DNA of 64,000 nt from Siphonodentalium dalli (lineage: Eukaryota > Mollusca > Scaphopoda > Gadilida > Siphonodentaliidae): positions 118,306,754 to 118,370,753 of the forward strand of contig CP136061.1 in assembly GCA_032622095.1 (NCBI GenBank). The letters run 5' to 3'. Every line of letters starts with the position of its first letter. Position 1 is the stretch's first letter. The position numbers and the translations under genes were made by a program. Below, piece after piece: positions 1 through 12,164 of the stretch. Below the pieces are notes generated by a model that did no database searches, was not told the DNA's origin, and was given only the letters and a program-made list of their open reading frames with translations.

Positions 1-970
1 TATATGGACATTGTGGTCCCATGTTATGTCATTAAAGGGAATTTTGTGTGTGTGCAATGATGAATTCCGTGTTACATTAATATGTAGTTACTATGATATG
101 TGAACTTTGATTGCTCGTGGACTCATATCCCACTTTCCCAAAACCAGAGACCGATTATATATCTTATTTGCTGGATTTCAAAATGTATGCAATTTTAGTT
201 TTTTGCGCTACTGCATATAACACTGATTCTGTTATTTAATGTTTCATTTGGCCAAAACTGTTGCAAGTCTCTCTGAAAATGTTGGTGGAAATTCAAAAGG
301 ACATGTTAACGAGGACTGCACATTCAAGACTATCACAATATATTAATGATAGTCATATGTTAGTATTGAACATTACAACATCACTTCGTATCGCATCGAG
401 TGCATGATTATTTGTAACGGTTAATGACCATCATCTATTATTACCAGTTGCCTACATATTGTTAATGCTTTACTTACTTATTCTCAAAATGACATCAAAT
501 GTGTCAAACAATAGTCAACATGCGCATTGGAGATCGATACACGATACACGATTCAGCAAATTAAACTATTTTAGTCATTCTCGGAATTTCGCTAAGTGTT
601 TTTTATTTTGGTTGGTTTGTCTTTCTCCAAATATTTTATATAAAGTTCCTGATAATTGCTAAACAAAACAACCCAAACATTCAACAAATGCAAATTTCCA
701 TCCAGTATTAATCCTTGCGGCATAGCTAAGGTGTGACATTTGGAACCTGATGTAGGATACTACCAAACCAATGGCAACATGAAAGACACAGTTTACCCGC
801 CCGTGCGGAGCTGGTCGACAGTTTAAGGAAGTTAATTTGAGACAGTCATGTCAAAACTTTATCTGAAAAAATGTTGCCTTACACACAATTGAAACAAATA
901 TCGCTCAAACTGCCGTATGATACATTTTGACCGACTTTCGTATTCATTGTTCGCAACGTGCTGACATTAT
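1..970. other. AT-rich non-coding, no feature seen
   Basis: I see no convincing exon, repeat unit or element terminus in this stretch. The only longish open frame (about 67 codons near 459-662) has no protein-like composition or splice context. Confidence 0.5.
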
Positions 971-1890
971 AATTAGCCGTCATGTTGAGCGTCATCTTGG
1001 ATGTTGGTTGTCTCCTGAGACCAGATGTGGATGCAAATTTTACATTTTATGTTTCTTTGTTGTATTCAACACAAAGTAATTCAAACGATTTGCAAGCATC
1101 TGGACTATAGTCACAAGTGCCGCCATTATTTGGACGTTTGTGACTGGGTGGTGGTTAAGTTTTTGTTTACTAATTCTCCAACTGATAATATGGACTAATG
1201 GTGAAACTACTGTTCCATATGAAATATCGTCTTTGTAGTCACTGCAATGATATACAATATGCCACAGGGGACGTCTCCTTTATAGTTCGTTCGTATGTCC
1301 GTTCGATAAGTGGTACAATTAAAATTGGACGCCATTTTGGACGCCATCTTGTAGTTTCAAACTCTTCTAATGGTGAATAGGGATGGAAATTCAAACCTGT
1401 CACTTCGTATGTGTGTTCTACATTAAATAAAACAAAATACTGCGCATCATGCTATCATTCGTGGTTCCAATCCCAGGCGATTACTTTATTTCGAATTTTA
1501 TGACATTGGATGGAGGGATAAATTTTTACCAATTAGTTTACCAATTGAAAAGATGTATTAATGGTCAAATTAATGTTTGATATGAAATGTTATTCTATGT
1601 AGTCATTACAATAATATAGATTTTACTACTGGGGACGTTCCTTTTCTGGATTTTTCGTATGTCGCTTCTCATAGTCTTAAAAACAAACTGACCGCCATAT
1701 TGGACGCCATCTTGGATTTTGATACTCTTCTAATAGTGAATATGGTTGGAAATTCGCATTTTACACTTGTTATGTGTGTTCTACACAAAATAAAAGCAAA
1801 TACTACGCACTATTATATCATTCTGGGATCCAATCCCCAGCGATGGCTATACTCAGCATTTTATGACATTGGGGAGGGTTAAGTTTTTGC
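970..1890. repeat. degenerate ~360-bp tandem repeat, ~2.5 copies
   Basis: Phrases recur at a spacing of about 362 bp: 'gtgaata-gg-tggaaattc' near 1373 and 1735, the 'ttggacgccat' phrase near 1326 and 1698, and 'atgacattgg' near 1500 and 1862. A more diverged copy lies around 970-1330 ('gcgtcatcttgga', 'tagtcactgcaatgatata'). Copies are only moderately similar, so the array is old. No coding content is evident. Confidence 0.6.
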
Positions 1891-2745
1891 GTATTATTGC
1901 AAGACTTGTAGAGACAGGATAATAAAATTAATAACTCCTGGTAGAAAATACTCCAGTCTTTCCTAACATATATGACTTGATAAGCTAGGTCGAGCGTGCT
2001 AGTTTTGTACAGAGTTGACGGGCGACAGTTTCTCTGAATAGTCATGATTTTTTGACGCAGAACGTTACATTCTCTACCATGACGTCATGAAATTTCAAAC
2101 AAACCAGAAAAAATAAGAACGTTCCAATCTAGTATCACCATGTACCCCATAAAACCTATAGAACGTTCTGTTTTTAGTGATGTGCATAACTTTTAACCAA
2201 TTTTTTAACCGCTGAAAACAGGCTAATTTTTCGGTATATGGTACCTTCACAAATAGTCTTACCATACATAGCTGCCACCAATTCCGGCAAGGCCAAGAAT
2301 CATTTTCATAAATCATATAGATTTACCTTCCAGAAAAAGTTGGTTTCAACTTGTTCTACCGAGGGTAGGGGTATCCGACCACTTTTGGCGTTTGGCCGCT
2401 CCTCTATCTTTGTATTGTGTTTCTACTGCGGCCCTCGCCATTCAACGGAATAACGTGTCCTTATGAGCTTATTTTATAATCAAATAAGTTCCATACGAAC
2501 CTATATGTGACGAACCTATATATATACGAACCTATAAGTTCCACACGAACCTATATAGGTCCTATATGAGGCTATTTGCTCTAGGATATGTTGAAGTATT
2601 CTATTCTGAGTTTGGTTCGAACATGAAAGCATAATAGTACAGAAACATACAACAAGAGATACAACTAAGATTTACATTTCTGGCCTTATAGAAATGTGAT
2701 ACTACCGTGGTACATGTTTATCTCGTTATTCCAGGACACCAAACC

Positions 2746-3247
2746 TTAAAGGCACGGGCGGCCTTTGTTGTCGAAAATATTAATATTTGTTCCAATCACC
2801 GTAAACAGACAAACATTAAAACGCATACAGTTTCGTTCATATATACCATGACCATCGCGTAAACAGCATGTTGTCATAAAGACCTATTATATTTTACCTA
2901 AGCAAGAGTATGATTGTGTTATAGAAGACAGCAGAATGCTACCGGCTGATCACACATAAATGGCATAAACGCTCTTTATTAATTATATATCAGGAATTCA
3001 CCAACAAAGAACGCTCTTTATGTTTACCATCATAATATAAACAAACACCAGGAAAGTAACTTTTTATGCTTTTGTTTACATAACAATGGTCAAACATATG
3101 TCAATGCCATGCAGTTTATGCGATATTTCTTATTTGTATACGGACAAAGTCTGTCTACATTTTGATGTTCTTTCTGTTTGTGGCGGTTTATGACGGGTGG
3201 AAATGTTTTCACAGGATACCCACCGCCAAGGCCAACCGTATCTTTAA
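2746..3247 (-). mobile_element. TTAA-flanked MITE, family A, copy 1
   Basis: A 494-bp element (2750-3243) lies between two TTAA tetranucleotides. Its ends are inverted: AGGCACGGGCGGCC at the left, and the complement of AGATACGGTTGGCC at the right. A full-length copy in the opposite orientation sits at 32898-33391, also between TTAA sites. The middle carries paired 'aacgctcttta' motifs. TTAA target duplication is the hallmark of piggyBac-type transposition, so this is best read as a non-autonomous piggyBac-like MITE. The family assignment is inferred, since no transposase is present. Confidence 0.8.
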
Positions 3248-3414
3248 ACGGACATTCGAGCTTCCAAATTATGCCTACGTAGTTTGGGAGGAGGTATCAT
3301 ATATATGCATGTAGGTTGAAAAATACACAAAAATATTGATAAACAGGCTTAATATTATGCTCTGAAAAACACTTTCCATGGTCACAGCAATTTCCCAGCT
3401 GTTTAAATTTTTTC

Positions 3415-3500
3415 TCACAGAAGTGAAATAAACGCTCTTTATTAATATCATATCAGGAATAGGCTAAGGCGGAACGCTCTTTTCTGTTGCATGCCATGCA
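3415..3500. repeat. partial copy of the family A MITE core
   Basis: The text 'aaataaacgctctttattaat' followed by 'atatcaggaat' and 'aacgctctttt' matches the centre of the element at 2750-3243. Neither terminus is recognisable. Related 'aagagcgt' fragments also occur near 19,855 and 59,460. Confidence 0.55.
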
Positions 3501-3724
3501 AATGGCTGTTTTTTTTAAAAACCCAAGCATTGTGTTCAGAATTGTATTTGTATTACTGCAATGCGTCTCTCTATGATATATCATGCTCGTAGAACGGTAG
3601 ATCAAGTAGTTACCGACTTATTTCGATACCTGGGAAAATTATACAGCGAATAGTATTTGGTGCAGCGCAAACCGCCATATGGCTTTAACCTTAATTGAAA
3701 CCATAACTTTAAACCGCGATCAAA

Positions 3725-3745
3725 CCATTAACCCTAACCCTAAGT
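3725..3745. repeat. telomere-like CCCTAA pair
   Basis: 'ttaaccctaaccctaag' contains two adjacent CCCTAA units inside a longer stretch of degenerate 'ctaac/ccta' text (about 3680-3840). Two units are too few to call a true interstitial telomere. Confidence 0.35.
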
Positions 3746-3884
3746 CATAATTCTATAATACAACTACATGTTTAAACATGATTCTAACAATAACCTCAAA
3801 ACTAGTCCTAACATTGAGCGGAATCTAAGCCTAACACGTACGATAGCGGTATATTCAAACAAATTAGTTAATATAACTCAATAA

Positions 3885-4572
3885 TCTCATATATATTTTG
3901 AAGACCTCTGTTTGTTTGTTTGTTTGTCTGTCTGTCTGTCTGTCATTTATACAAATCTACGATTCTCGACCGATCGGGACGAAACTTGGTACGTGTGTGT
4001 AGTTTGACCAGGCGGTGAACGTTGTCGTATTGGCGAGCCCGTGCGGCGCCCGCTTCGCGCATGCGCAGACGAGATCTCGGAAACGGGTGGAGCTATCGAC
4101 TTGAAATTTGCTATGTGAATGTATCTTGCCCCGGATACGAATTTTATCGGGTCGCCGAGCCCGTGCGACACCAGCTTCGCGCATGCGCAGACGAGATCTC
4201 GGAAACGGGTGGAGCTATCGACTTGAAATTTGCTATGTGAACGTATCTTGCCCCGGATACGAATTTTATCGGGTCGCCGAGCCCGTGCGACGCCAGCTTC
4301 GCGCATGCGCAAACGAGATCTCGGAAACGGGTGGAGCTATCGACTTGAAATTTGGTATGTGAACGTATCTTGGCCCGGATACGAATTATATCGGGTCGCC
4401 GAGCCCGTGCGACGCCAGCTTCGCGCATGCGCAGACGAGATCTCGGAAACGGGTAGAGCTATCGACTTGAAATTTGGTTGTTGAATAGCCCGGACAACGT
4501 CGGGCTGGGTAGAGCTATCGACTTGAAATTTGGTTTTTTAATAGCTCGGACAACGTCGGGCTCATCGGCTAG
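3885..4572 (+). mobile_element. non-autonomous Helitron H1 with 122-bp internal repeats
   Basis: It begins TCTCATATATATTTTG and ends with a palindrome (agctcggacaacgtcgggct) followed about 7 bp later by CTAG at 4569-4572. A 5' TC and a 3' hairpin plus CTRR are diagnostic of Helitrons. The interior is a 122-bp tandem repeat: 'gtcgccgagcccgtgcgac' recurs near 4153, 4275 and 4396. The short open frames across it simply translate the repeat. There is no Rep/helicase, so it depends on an autonomous partner. Confidence 0.8.
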
Positions 4573-4736
4573 TCTGTTATATATTTTGGAACTTCTGCCT
4601 GTCTGTGTGTATGTATGTGTGTGTGTGTGTGTGAGGGTGTGTGTGTGTGTGTGTGGGTGGGTGTGTGAGGGTGTGTGTGTGAGGGAGGGTGTGTGTGTGT
4701 GTAACACACACACATATCTTATCTATCTTCTATCTA
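4573..4736 (+). mobile_element. truncated Helitron 5' end H2 with (TG)n
   Basis: The element start TCTGTTATATATTTTGG follows directly after the CTAG of H1. After about 40 bp it runs into a TG/GTGTGAGGG microsatellite (about 4610-4702), then a TATC-rich stretch. No hairpin or CTAG end of its own is present, so it is 3' truncated by the next element. Confidence 0.65.
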
Positions 4737-5167
4737 TCTCATATATATTTTGAAGACCTCTGTCTGTATGTATGTTTGTTTGTTTGTTTGTTTGTTTGTC
4801 TGTCTGTCATTTATACAAATCTACGATTCTCGACCGATCGGGACGAAACTTGGTACGTGTGTGTAGTTTGACCAGGCGGTGAACGTTGTCGTATTGGCGA
4901 GCCCGTGCGGCGCCCGCTTCGCGCATGCGCAGACGAGATCTCGGAAACGGGTGGAGCTATCGACTTGAAATTTGCTATGTGAATGTATCTTGCCCCGGAT
5001 ACGAATTTTATCGGGTCGCCGAGCCCGTGAGACGCCAGCTTCGCGCATGCGCAGACCAGATCTCGGAAACGGGTAGAGCTATCGACTTGAAATTTCTGGT
5101 TGGGTAGAGCTATTGACTTGAAATTTGGTTTTTGAATAGCCCGGACAACGTCGGGCTCATCGGCTAG
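4737..5167 (+). mobile_element. non-autonomous Helitron H3
   Basis: It starts TCTCATATATATTTTG after an A and ends with the hairpin agcccggacaacgtcgggct and CTAG (5164-5167). Its interior is near-identical to H1 but with fewer 122-bp units, so the two differ by repeat copy number. Confidence 0.8.
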
Positions 5168-6137
5168 TCTTCTCTTCTATATATTTTGAGAACTCCGTGT
5201 ATTCGAGAGATAGCGCACACCCTCCGGACCTCAATGATATGATCGTGAATGAGTATTGATATACCCCACTAAACTTTGACAAACACCAGTAATGGTGTGT
5301 AGATCATTTACATATATCTCCTATATATTTTGATACAATCTATCTAATTTACATATCTCTCTTATATATTTATGTTTGTGTGTGTGTTGTACTTCATACA
5401 AATCTATGATTCTCGACCGATCGGGACGAAACTTGGTACGTGTGTGTAGTTTGACCAGGCGGTGGTCGTTGTCGTATTGGCGAGCCCGTGCGACGCCCGT
5501 GCAGCGCATGCGCAGACGAGATCTCGGAAACGGGTGGAGCTATCGACTTGAAATTTCCTATGTGAATGTATCTTGCGCCGGGTACAAATTGTATCGGGTC
5601 GCCGAGCCCGTGCGACGCCCGTGCAGCGCATGCGCAGACGAGATCTCGGAAACGGGTGGAGCTATCGACTTTAAATTTGGTATGTGAATGTATCTTACGC
5701 CGGGTACAAATTTTATCGGGTCGCCGAGCCCGTGCGACGCCCGTGCAGCGCATGCGCATACGAGATCTCGGAAAAGGGTGGAGCTATCGACTTGAAATTT
5801 CCTATGTGAATGTATCTTGCGCCGGGTACAAATTTTATCGGGTCGCCGAGCCCGTGCGACGCCCGTGCAGCGCATGCGCAGACGAGATCTCGGAAACGGG
5901 TGGAGCTATCAACTTTAAATTTGGTATGTGAATGTATCTTGCGCCGGGTACAAATTTTATCGGGTCGCCGAGCCCGTGCGACGCCAGCTTCGCGCATGCG
6001 CAGACCAGATCTCGGAAACGGGTGGAGCTACCGGGTACAAATTTTTCTTATTGAAACGCGTGGAGCTAAAAATTAAAAAAAAATATAAAAAAATGTCATG
6101 TTTCGGACAAGCCGCCGGTGGCGGGCTAACCTGCTAG
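5168..6137 (+). mobile_element. composite Helitron block H4/H5 with ~122-bp repeats
   Basis: A Helitron 5' end begins directly after the previous CTAG (5168). Further starts occur at 5317 (TCTCCTATATATTTTG) and 5356, so two truncated 5' ends precede a full body. The body contains about five 122-bp units in which the conserved block reads 'cgcccgtgcagcgcatgcgc' instead of 'cgccagcttcgcgcatgcgc'. The 3' end is CTAG at 6134-6137, after a GCCGCCGGTGGCGGGC hairpin unlike those of H1 and H3. Confidence 0.7.
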
Positions 6138-6885
6138 TCTATTATATATGTTGGAAGATCTGTTTGTGAGGGTGTGTGTGTGAGGGTGTGTGTGTATGTA
6201 TGTGTGTTCGCGATGAACTCGAAAACGGCCGAGCCGATTTCGATAAAACTTGGTATGTGGGGGTATTTTCGGCCGGGGGGTGGCATGGGCCTATTAATTT
6301 GTCCGTGCGACGTGACCTTGACCTTGAAATCGGGTAATATCAAGGTCAAACGCCCGAATATCACGGGATTTCGATGAAACTTGGTATGTGGGGGTACATT
6401 CGGCCGGGGAGTGGCATAAACCTATTAAATTGCCCGTGCGACGTGACCTTGAAATCGGGTCATTTCAAGGTCAAACGCCCGAATATCACGGGATTTCGAT
6501 GAAACTTGGTATGTGGGGGTACTTTCATATGGGGAGTCTCATAAGCATATGCATTTTCCCGTGCGACGTGACCTTGACCTTGCAATCGGGTCAATTCAAG
6601 GTCAAATCGCCAATTTTGATCGGATTTCGACGAAATTTTATACATAGGGTTACTTTTGTCCACTGAGTGTTTTGGACGGGTCGAATCGTGACCCCGATCT
6701 GACATTGACCTTCAAAATGATCAATTCGAGGTCAAATCGGGTAAAACCGGATGGATTTCGACGGGAACGTTTGTCGTGTACTTTTGTCCGGGCAGTGTTT
6801 TGAACTGGTCAAATCGTGACCCCACTTGACCTTCAAAATGGACAATTCAAGGTCAAAGCCCGGACGAAGTCGGGTCACCTTCTAG
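6138..6885 (+). mobile_element. non-autonomous Helitron H6 (GACCTTGACCTTGA repeat class)
   Basis: It begins TCTATTATATATGTTGG directly after the previous CTAG. It ends with the hairpin CCCGGACGAAGTCGGG followed by CTAG (6882-6885). The interior is a roughly 120-bp repeat built around 'gatttcgatgaaacttggta' and 'gtgcgacgtgaccttgac'. The same class recurs at 7227-7836 and, inverted, at 53755-54483. Confidence 0.8.
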
Positions 6886-6893
6886 TACATTTA

Positions 6894-6917
6894 TATATAT
6901 ATAGAGAGAGAGCGAGG

Positions 6918-6990
<73 letters not shown>
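6894..6990. repeat. (GA)n microsatellite
   Basis: Nearly uninterrupted GA dinucleotides of about 85 bp follow a short TATATA run, directly after the end of Helitron H6. Confidence 0.95.
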
Positions 6991-6992
<2 letters not shown>

Positions 6993-7226
6993 GATGTACG
7001 GGTGCGTGTGTGACTATGTCAGACATGCTTTGAAGTAAGAATTGTTCGATTTACAGTATTGCTATATTTTTATTATTTCATTGTAAATAAATAATATATG
7101 GCGTTATGTCCTATGTGTTTATATTTCCAATTTTCGTTGATATATTTGTTTTTGTGTGATTTAATTGTATATGTATCAATGATCTCCCATGAGGAGGAAA
7201 TAAAGATATATATATATATATATCTA

Positions 7227-7836
7227 TCTATTATATATTTTGGAAGATCTGTGTGTGTGTGTGTGTGTCTGTGTGTTCGCGATGGACTCGAAAACGGCCG
7301 AACCGATTTCGATGAAACTTGGTATGTGGGGATATTTTCGGCCGAGAACTGGCATAGGCCTATTAATTTGTCCGTGCGACATGACCTTGACCTTGAAATC
7401 GGGTAATTTCAAGGTCAAACGCCCGAATATCACGGGATTTCGATGAAACTTGGTATGTGGGGGTACTTTCTTAAGTCGAGTCTCTTAAGCATATTCATTT
7501 GCCCGTGCGACGTGACCTTGACCTTGAAATCGGGTAACTTCAAGGTCAAATCGCCAATTTTGATGGGATTTCGACGAAATTTGATACGTGGGGTTACTTT
7601 TGTCCACTGATTGTTTTGGACGGGTCCAATCGTGACCCCGACCAGACCTTGACCTTCAAAATGATCAATTCAAGGTCAAATCGGGTAAAACCGGATGGAT
7701 TTCGACGGGCACGTTTGTCGGGTACTTTTGTCCGGGCAGTGTTTTTGGACTGGTAAAATCGTGACCCCACTTGACCTTGACCTTAAAAATGGACAATTCA
7801 AGGTCAAAGCCCGGACGAAGTCGGGTCACCTTCTAG
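7227..7836 (+). mobile_element. non-autonomous Helitron H7
   Basis: It starts TCTATTATATATTTTGG after an A at 7226 and ends with the CCCGGACGAAGTCGGG hairpin and CTAG (7833-7836), followed by T. A (TG)n tract follows the 5' end. The body consists of diverged roughly 120-bp 'gaccttgaccttgaaatcgg' units in the same order as in H6. Confidence 0.85.
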
Positions 7837-8127
7837 TATATATATATAACCGTTTATATAGTACTTGAGCGTAGAGTTGTATATATGATCCAAAAGAATG
7901 GAGACATGACTTATAAAACGATCATTTAATACATTTGTAAGTCTAGAGGCCTTTCGTGCTTAGTATCATTGCACTCTTCAGTAGACTGTTATTGTCGTAC
8001 GTAATAGACGCAAGGGAGATAACTATCCCATGCACTTCCGGCTATTACGTAATTAGTCAGCATTTAGTTTTGCTTTGAACAGGATTTTGAATAAATCTTC
8101 CCGAATCTTGCGATTATAAAAATGTTC

Positions 8128-8550
8128 GGCAATTATACCCCCTCAACGAAGTTGTTGGGGATACTGGAATCAGCTTGTCCGTCCGTCCGTCCGTCGTCCG
8201 TTGACACAAATTTGTCAGTAGTTTTTTTTATCATTTCCGTGAAACTTGGCACAGACATCCATCACCATGTGAACCTGTTCACCTGCGATTATGACGTATG
8301 TCCGACTTTTTTGGTGGAGTTATCCCCCTTTTTCGCAACATGCATAATTTTGTCCGAGCTTTTATTACAACATTTTTCGGTCAATAGGTTTATGATTAGT
8401 GTTAGGGGTTAGGGTTGTGCATCTGCAATGGGAATCTGTTATTTTAATATTTTAACTAAATGTATACTGACATGTGAAACATCTTCGTGTTTTAAAAACA
8501 CGGGGTGGGGTATCCTTATTCCCATTGGGACAGTCACACCTCTAGTTTGA
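8128..8550 (+). repeat. dispersed repeat family C ('caacgaagttgttgggg'), copy 1
   Basis: It opens with a small palindrome (ccccctcaacgaagttgttgggg) followed by a tccg-repeat tract. It ends near 'ggggtatccttattcccatt'. Related copies in the opposite orientation lie at 41490-41960 and 44727-44997. The 'agttatccccctttttcg' and 'acaaatttgt' blocks are shared. No coding capacity; the element class is unknown. Confidence 0.6.
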
Positions 8551-8739
8551 TTTAAACATTTTGTTTATTTCCCATCATATTAATAATTACATGAACAGTT
8601 TATACATGAGTTGATCAGATAATAGAAGGACCGTGCTGGGTGATTTATGTATATGATTTGTGTCTGATGAGAGGGGAGAACAACAGTAAGCACGTGGCTT
8701 TTATGGATGTCGTCCTCCGGCTGTGTCTGTTGGGCCATG

Positions 8740-9227
8740 TTAAAGGTACTCAATCCGATAAAACTCCTCTCAATTACTATTTCAATGGCTTCGGGGGTCA
8801 AAAATATTTGATTCGAGTCGAGGAAGCCACCCACCAAAGCTCAGATTTTTTAGATATCGATTTTAGAAATCTATTATTTTTCATTATCGGGAATACTTTC
8901 TGTCCCAGAACACAGTCAAAATTGCGTTATTATTACCACTTGATTTTAGAGTTATCCATCCTTGTCTGTTTGAATAGTGTTTTGGTGTATACATCTCGAG
9001 CAGATTACGAAGTTGAAGGCAATTATTAGTACTCATCTCGAGAAAATAACAAATTTCAAAATTCAATATCTAATAACTCTGAGCTTTGTTTGATGGGTTC
9101 CTCGACTCGAATCAAATATTTTTTACCCCAAAAGCCAAAGAAATAGTAATATAGGACCCTCTGATCGGATTGTTGTTGTTGGAATCTGTTGAGATGGGGA
9201 CCCTCCGATCGGATTGAGTACCTTTAA
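8740..9227. mobile_element. TTAA-flanked foldback MITE, family B, copy 1
   Basis: A 480-bp element (8744-9223) lies between TTAA sites, with perfect 16-bp ends AGGTACTCAATCCGAT and its complement. Further in, 'gattcgagtcgaggaa' near 8812 pairs with 'ttcctcgactcgaatc' near 9098, so much of the element is one imperfect palindrome. Copies occur at 45260-45703, 46335-46685 and, partial, at 47551. Confidence 0.85.
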
Positions 9228-9380
9228 ATATTTCGAATTTTAATTTGTGTTTTGTCGTTTAGATTCAGGGCTCGGCAGTAGATATACATTATAGATCGGT
9301 TTGATTTGTGTACTGTTTAAAAAAAAAAAAGTAGGGTTGACAGAGATAGGGGAAAAAGAGGGTAGTGAGTGAAAGGTGCC

Positions 9381-9849
9381 AATATGTGACCCGCCATATC
9401 AAATCCAGTCGTAAGTCGGGATTTTTTTTACCCTGTGCCAATGCATTCTCTTATATATGCGAGTCGACCATAGGTCGCCTCGCATATATAAGATAATGCA
9501 TTGGCCTAACAATTTTTTATCATTTGTTTTAAATAAATGTTTCTTACATTTTTTAGGACATAAAATAAAAAACATCCATTACCCTGCAGGGAACCCCACA
9601 CATATATAGAAGCATATAGAAGAGTGTCGTCTGCTCATGTTTGTCTGGGGCTCTGTATGGGTAAAATTATAAAATTGTTAAAGAATACAAGAAAAAATTA
9701 TTAAAATTGTTAAAAATTGTTAGGCCAATGCATTCTCTTATATATGCGAGGCGACCTATGGTCGACTCGCATATATAATAGAATGCATTGGCACAGGGTA
9801 AAAAAAAATCCCGACTTACGACTGGATTTGATATGGCGGGTCACATATT
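9381..9849. mobile_element. nested-palindrome foldback element
   Basis: Outer inverted arms run from 9381 (aatatgtgacccgccatatc) to about 9518 and from about 9708 to 9849. Each arm contains its own roughly 69-bp palindrome (9437-9505 and 9723-9791) built on 'gccaatgcattctcttatat' and 'gcgagtcgacc'. The structure is therefore a palindrome of palindromes. The same core appears as a perfect palindrome at 50116-50198. No TTAA flanks are seen here. Confidence 0.8.
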
Positions 9850-12164
9850 ATGATGTTACACGTGATTTATTTAGGCGGAACAGATTCTTCATTTTTACAC
9901 ATTGATTTGAGAATACTGAGACTGAATAATTTGAGCTGCTGACAGTTATATGTTTCTATTTATTTCATTTTTAAATCGCGTTAAGCGACGCGTGTGACTG
10001 TATAGGGTCATACGCTGTTCAGATATTGCACCACGTTGTTACACCTGATCGCGGTTACTCGTACTGCGTCGGCTTCGTCGTACATAAGTAGGTACCTGGC
10101 TTGTTTGATAAGCATACGCCGCTCCAGTGAAGCAGACATAAGACTCGCCATTGCTCAACAACTGGGGGTAATCACCATGTATACCCGACACCGGAAATTG
10201 CGCAAGAGTTTTCCATTTGTTAACATTAATTTTCGATATTTTTCACAAAATGTTTGATGATATCTAAATGCGAGGAATAATTGACGATCGAGTATACTGT
10301 ACATGTACTTCTAAAATCTGTCTATAAATCCTGGAGATAAAATACGTCATCAGAAATGAAGATTAGTATGCGAATTTCCAGGATCGTCTGTTGCTTGGTC
10401 TGATAGATAACGAATGTCTTATACATAAAACGTATGGATTTTGGAATATTGCTATTCAGACGACGCACGAAAAGTCCATAATGGCTTATGTAGCTCCAAA
10501 CATGAGTTTTGTGGCTGCTTGTTAAAATTATTGCCAAAAGAAATAATTATCGGGTGTACGGCAAATTGCAGGAGCGCTGTCGTGCAAATTGGAATTTGTT
10601 AGTACACGGCAATTTGCAAGTCGAAGAAATAAATATTTGCCAATTACAGACAAATAATTGGCTAAAAATAGGAGTCATATTATTACACATCAGTATAATA
10701 ACGATTGTACTATTTTGTTTATTTCCAGCTCGTTATCACACTACTACATATACGCCCATTAAATGGTGACTTATGTTTGGGCTTTAAAATTATGTTAGAT
10801 CAGATTATCTACACATATGCTAGTCAGTATGAATGTTTAAATGTCCACTTTGAATGTATATCAACACATACTATTCTATCTGGCGATGGTTATGAAACAA
10901 TTTCCCTGAAACACCAAACATTGTAATGCGCATTCTAATTACTACTTACAGCCCTGCCATTGACTATACTGTTTGAAAGGAATCCTATTTTAGATCACGT
11001 CTTGCTTGAAAGGGTTATACCACACTGCTGTGGTAAAAGTGTTCGGAAAGACGTTGACGCTAAAATTGCAAAATGCAAAACAACTGGCTATCTACCCGAA
11101 TTATCATCGGATGATTGAAGTTAAGCAACATCAAGTCCAGTTAGTATATTGATTGAGACATTTAGCCCAATCGGTAAACGTACTGGACCTGTTCATGCCA
11201 ACATGTGCAATGTATTGTCATTAAGAACATTGTGATAAGCTTTGGTATCAGATTAGCCATACACCAGTCACAAAAGTTGCGTACATATATAGATACACTT
11301 TGAAGAATAGACTCATCAAAAACGTCAACTTCCTTAGGCCAACATGATCACTGGGACCTGTGTGTAGTACATTCAGCATGTCATATATGTGTTATCCCGA
11401 TCATAACACAATCCAACAATCACCATATTGGGTAATTACCCACAGGCACTTTTTAGAAAACAATGTTTACATAATATACACAATATACCCCAGACGTGCA
11501 GCGTTCATTGAAATAATGGATTTAACCGACACAGCTTGAGTAGTATGTAACGTATCGGATTTATTGGTGGGATTAATTTTAATGAGGGGCGCGTGCTGTG
11601 GACAAATTATTTGGGACAACCTACTCCACATAGATCAACGTTCAGCTTGTGACGATGCACGTACTTTCGAGAGTACAATATTACACTATTGAACATCAGG
11701 CTGAAGTATGCAAGTTGCGCAATTTGTTTTAATGGGTTAAAGCCGCATGTCGGTTTGCAGCCTCACAGTATACGAATGGTGGTAATGCTAGATTATGTCG
11801 CATTCCGGTCCGTCAGTTATCGCATTATATGTACATACTAAGTGTGATCATCACTAAATCCAGCATTCCGATTGGTCGGCGCCCACGTAGCTAGTTGCAA
11901 TTATTTATCGGTGAACGCACAACAGCTCATAACTGCAGCCTCATAATTACATCGACACGTCATCAGTTTCGGAAAGAAGAACGCGTAATGTTTTGGGCGC
12001 ATTTGGACTCGTGCAGGATCGACTTAATACATCATCGGGTTTCAATATAAAGAGAAATTGTTCCTGTTAACTTTTGCCAAGGGTGCTATGGGATATTTTG
12101 GGCTTGTTTTGTCACGATACACTTTTCGATTTACAAAAGTGGCTTTTTCGCTAAATGTATATAA
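9850..12164. other. unique-looking non-coding DNA
   Basis: Several 60-90 codon frames exist but none has protein-like composition, conserved motifs or paired splice sites. I recognise no repeat in this stretch. Confidence 0.45.

Noticed and set aside
4459-4753. His/Thr- and Val/Cys-rich open frames
   Set aside because: They translate the (TG)n microsatellite.
3947-6076. Many overlapping 60-120 codon frames of similar sequence (MREAGVARARRPD..., MLCECILPRIRIL...)
   Set aside because: They are translations of the 122-bp Helitron repeats on both strands; the repeat length is not a multiple of three and frames recur by copy, with no gene signals.
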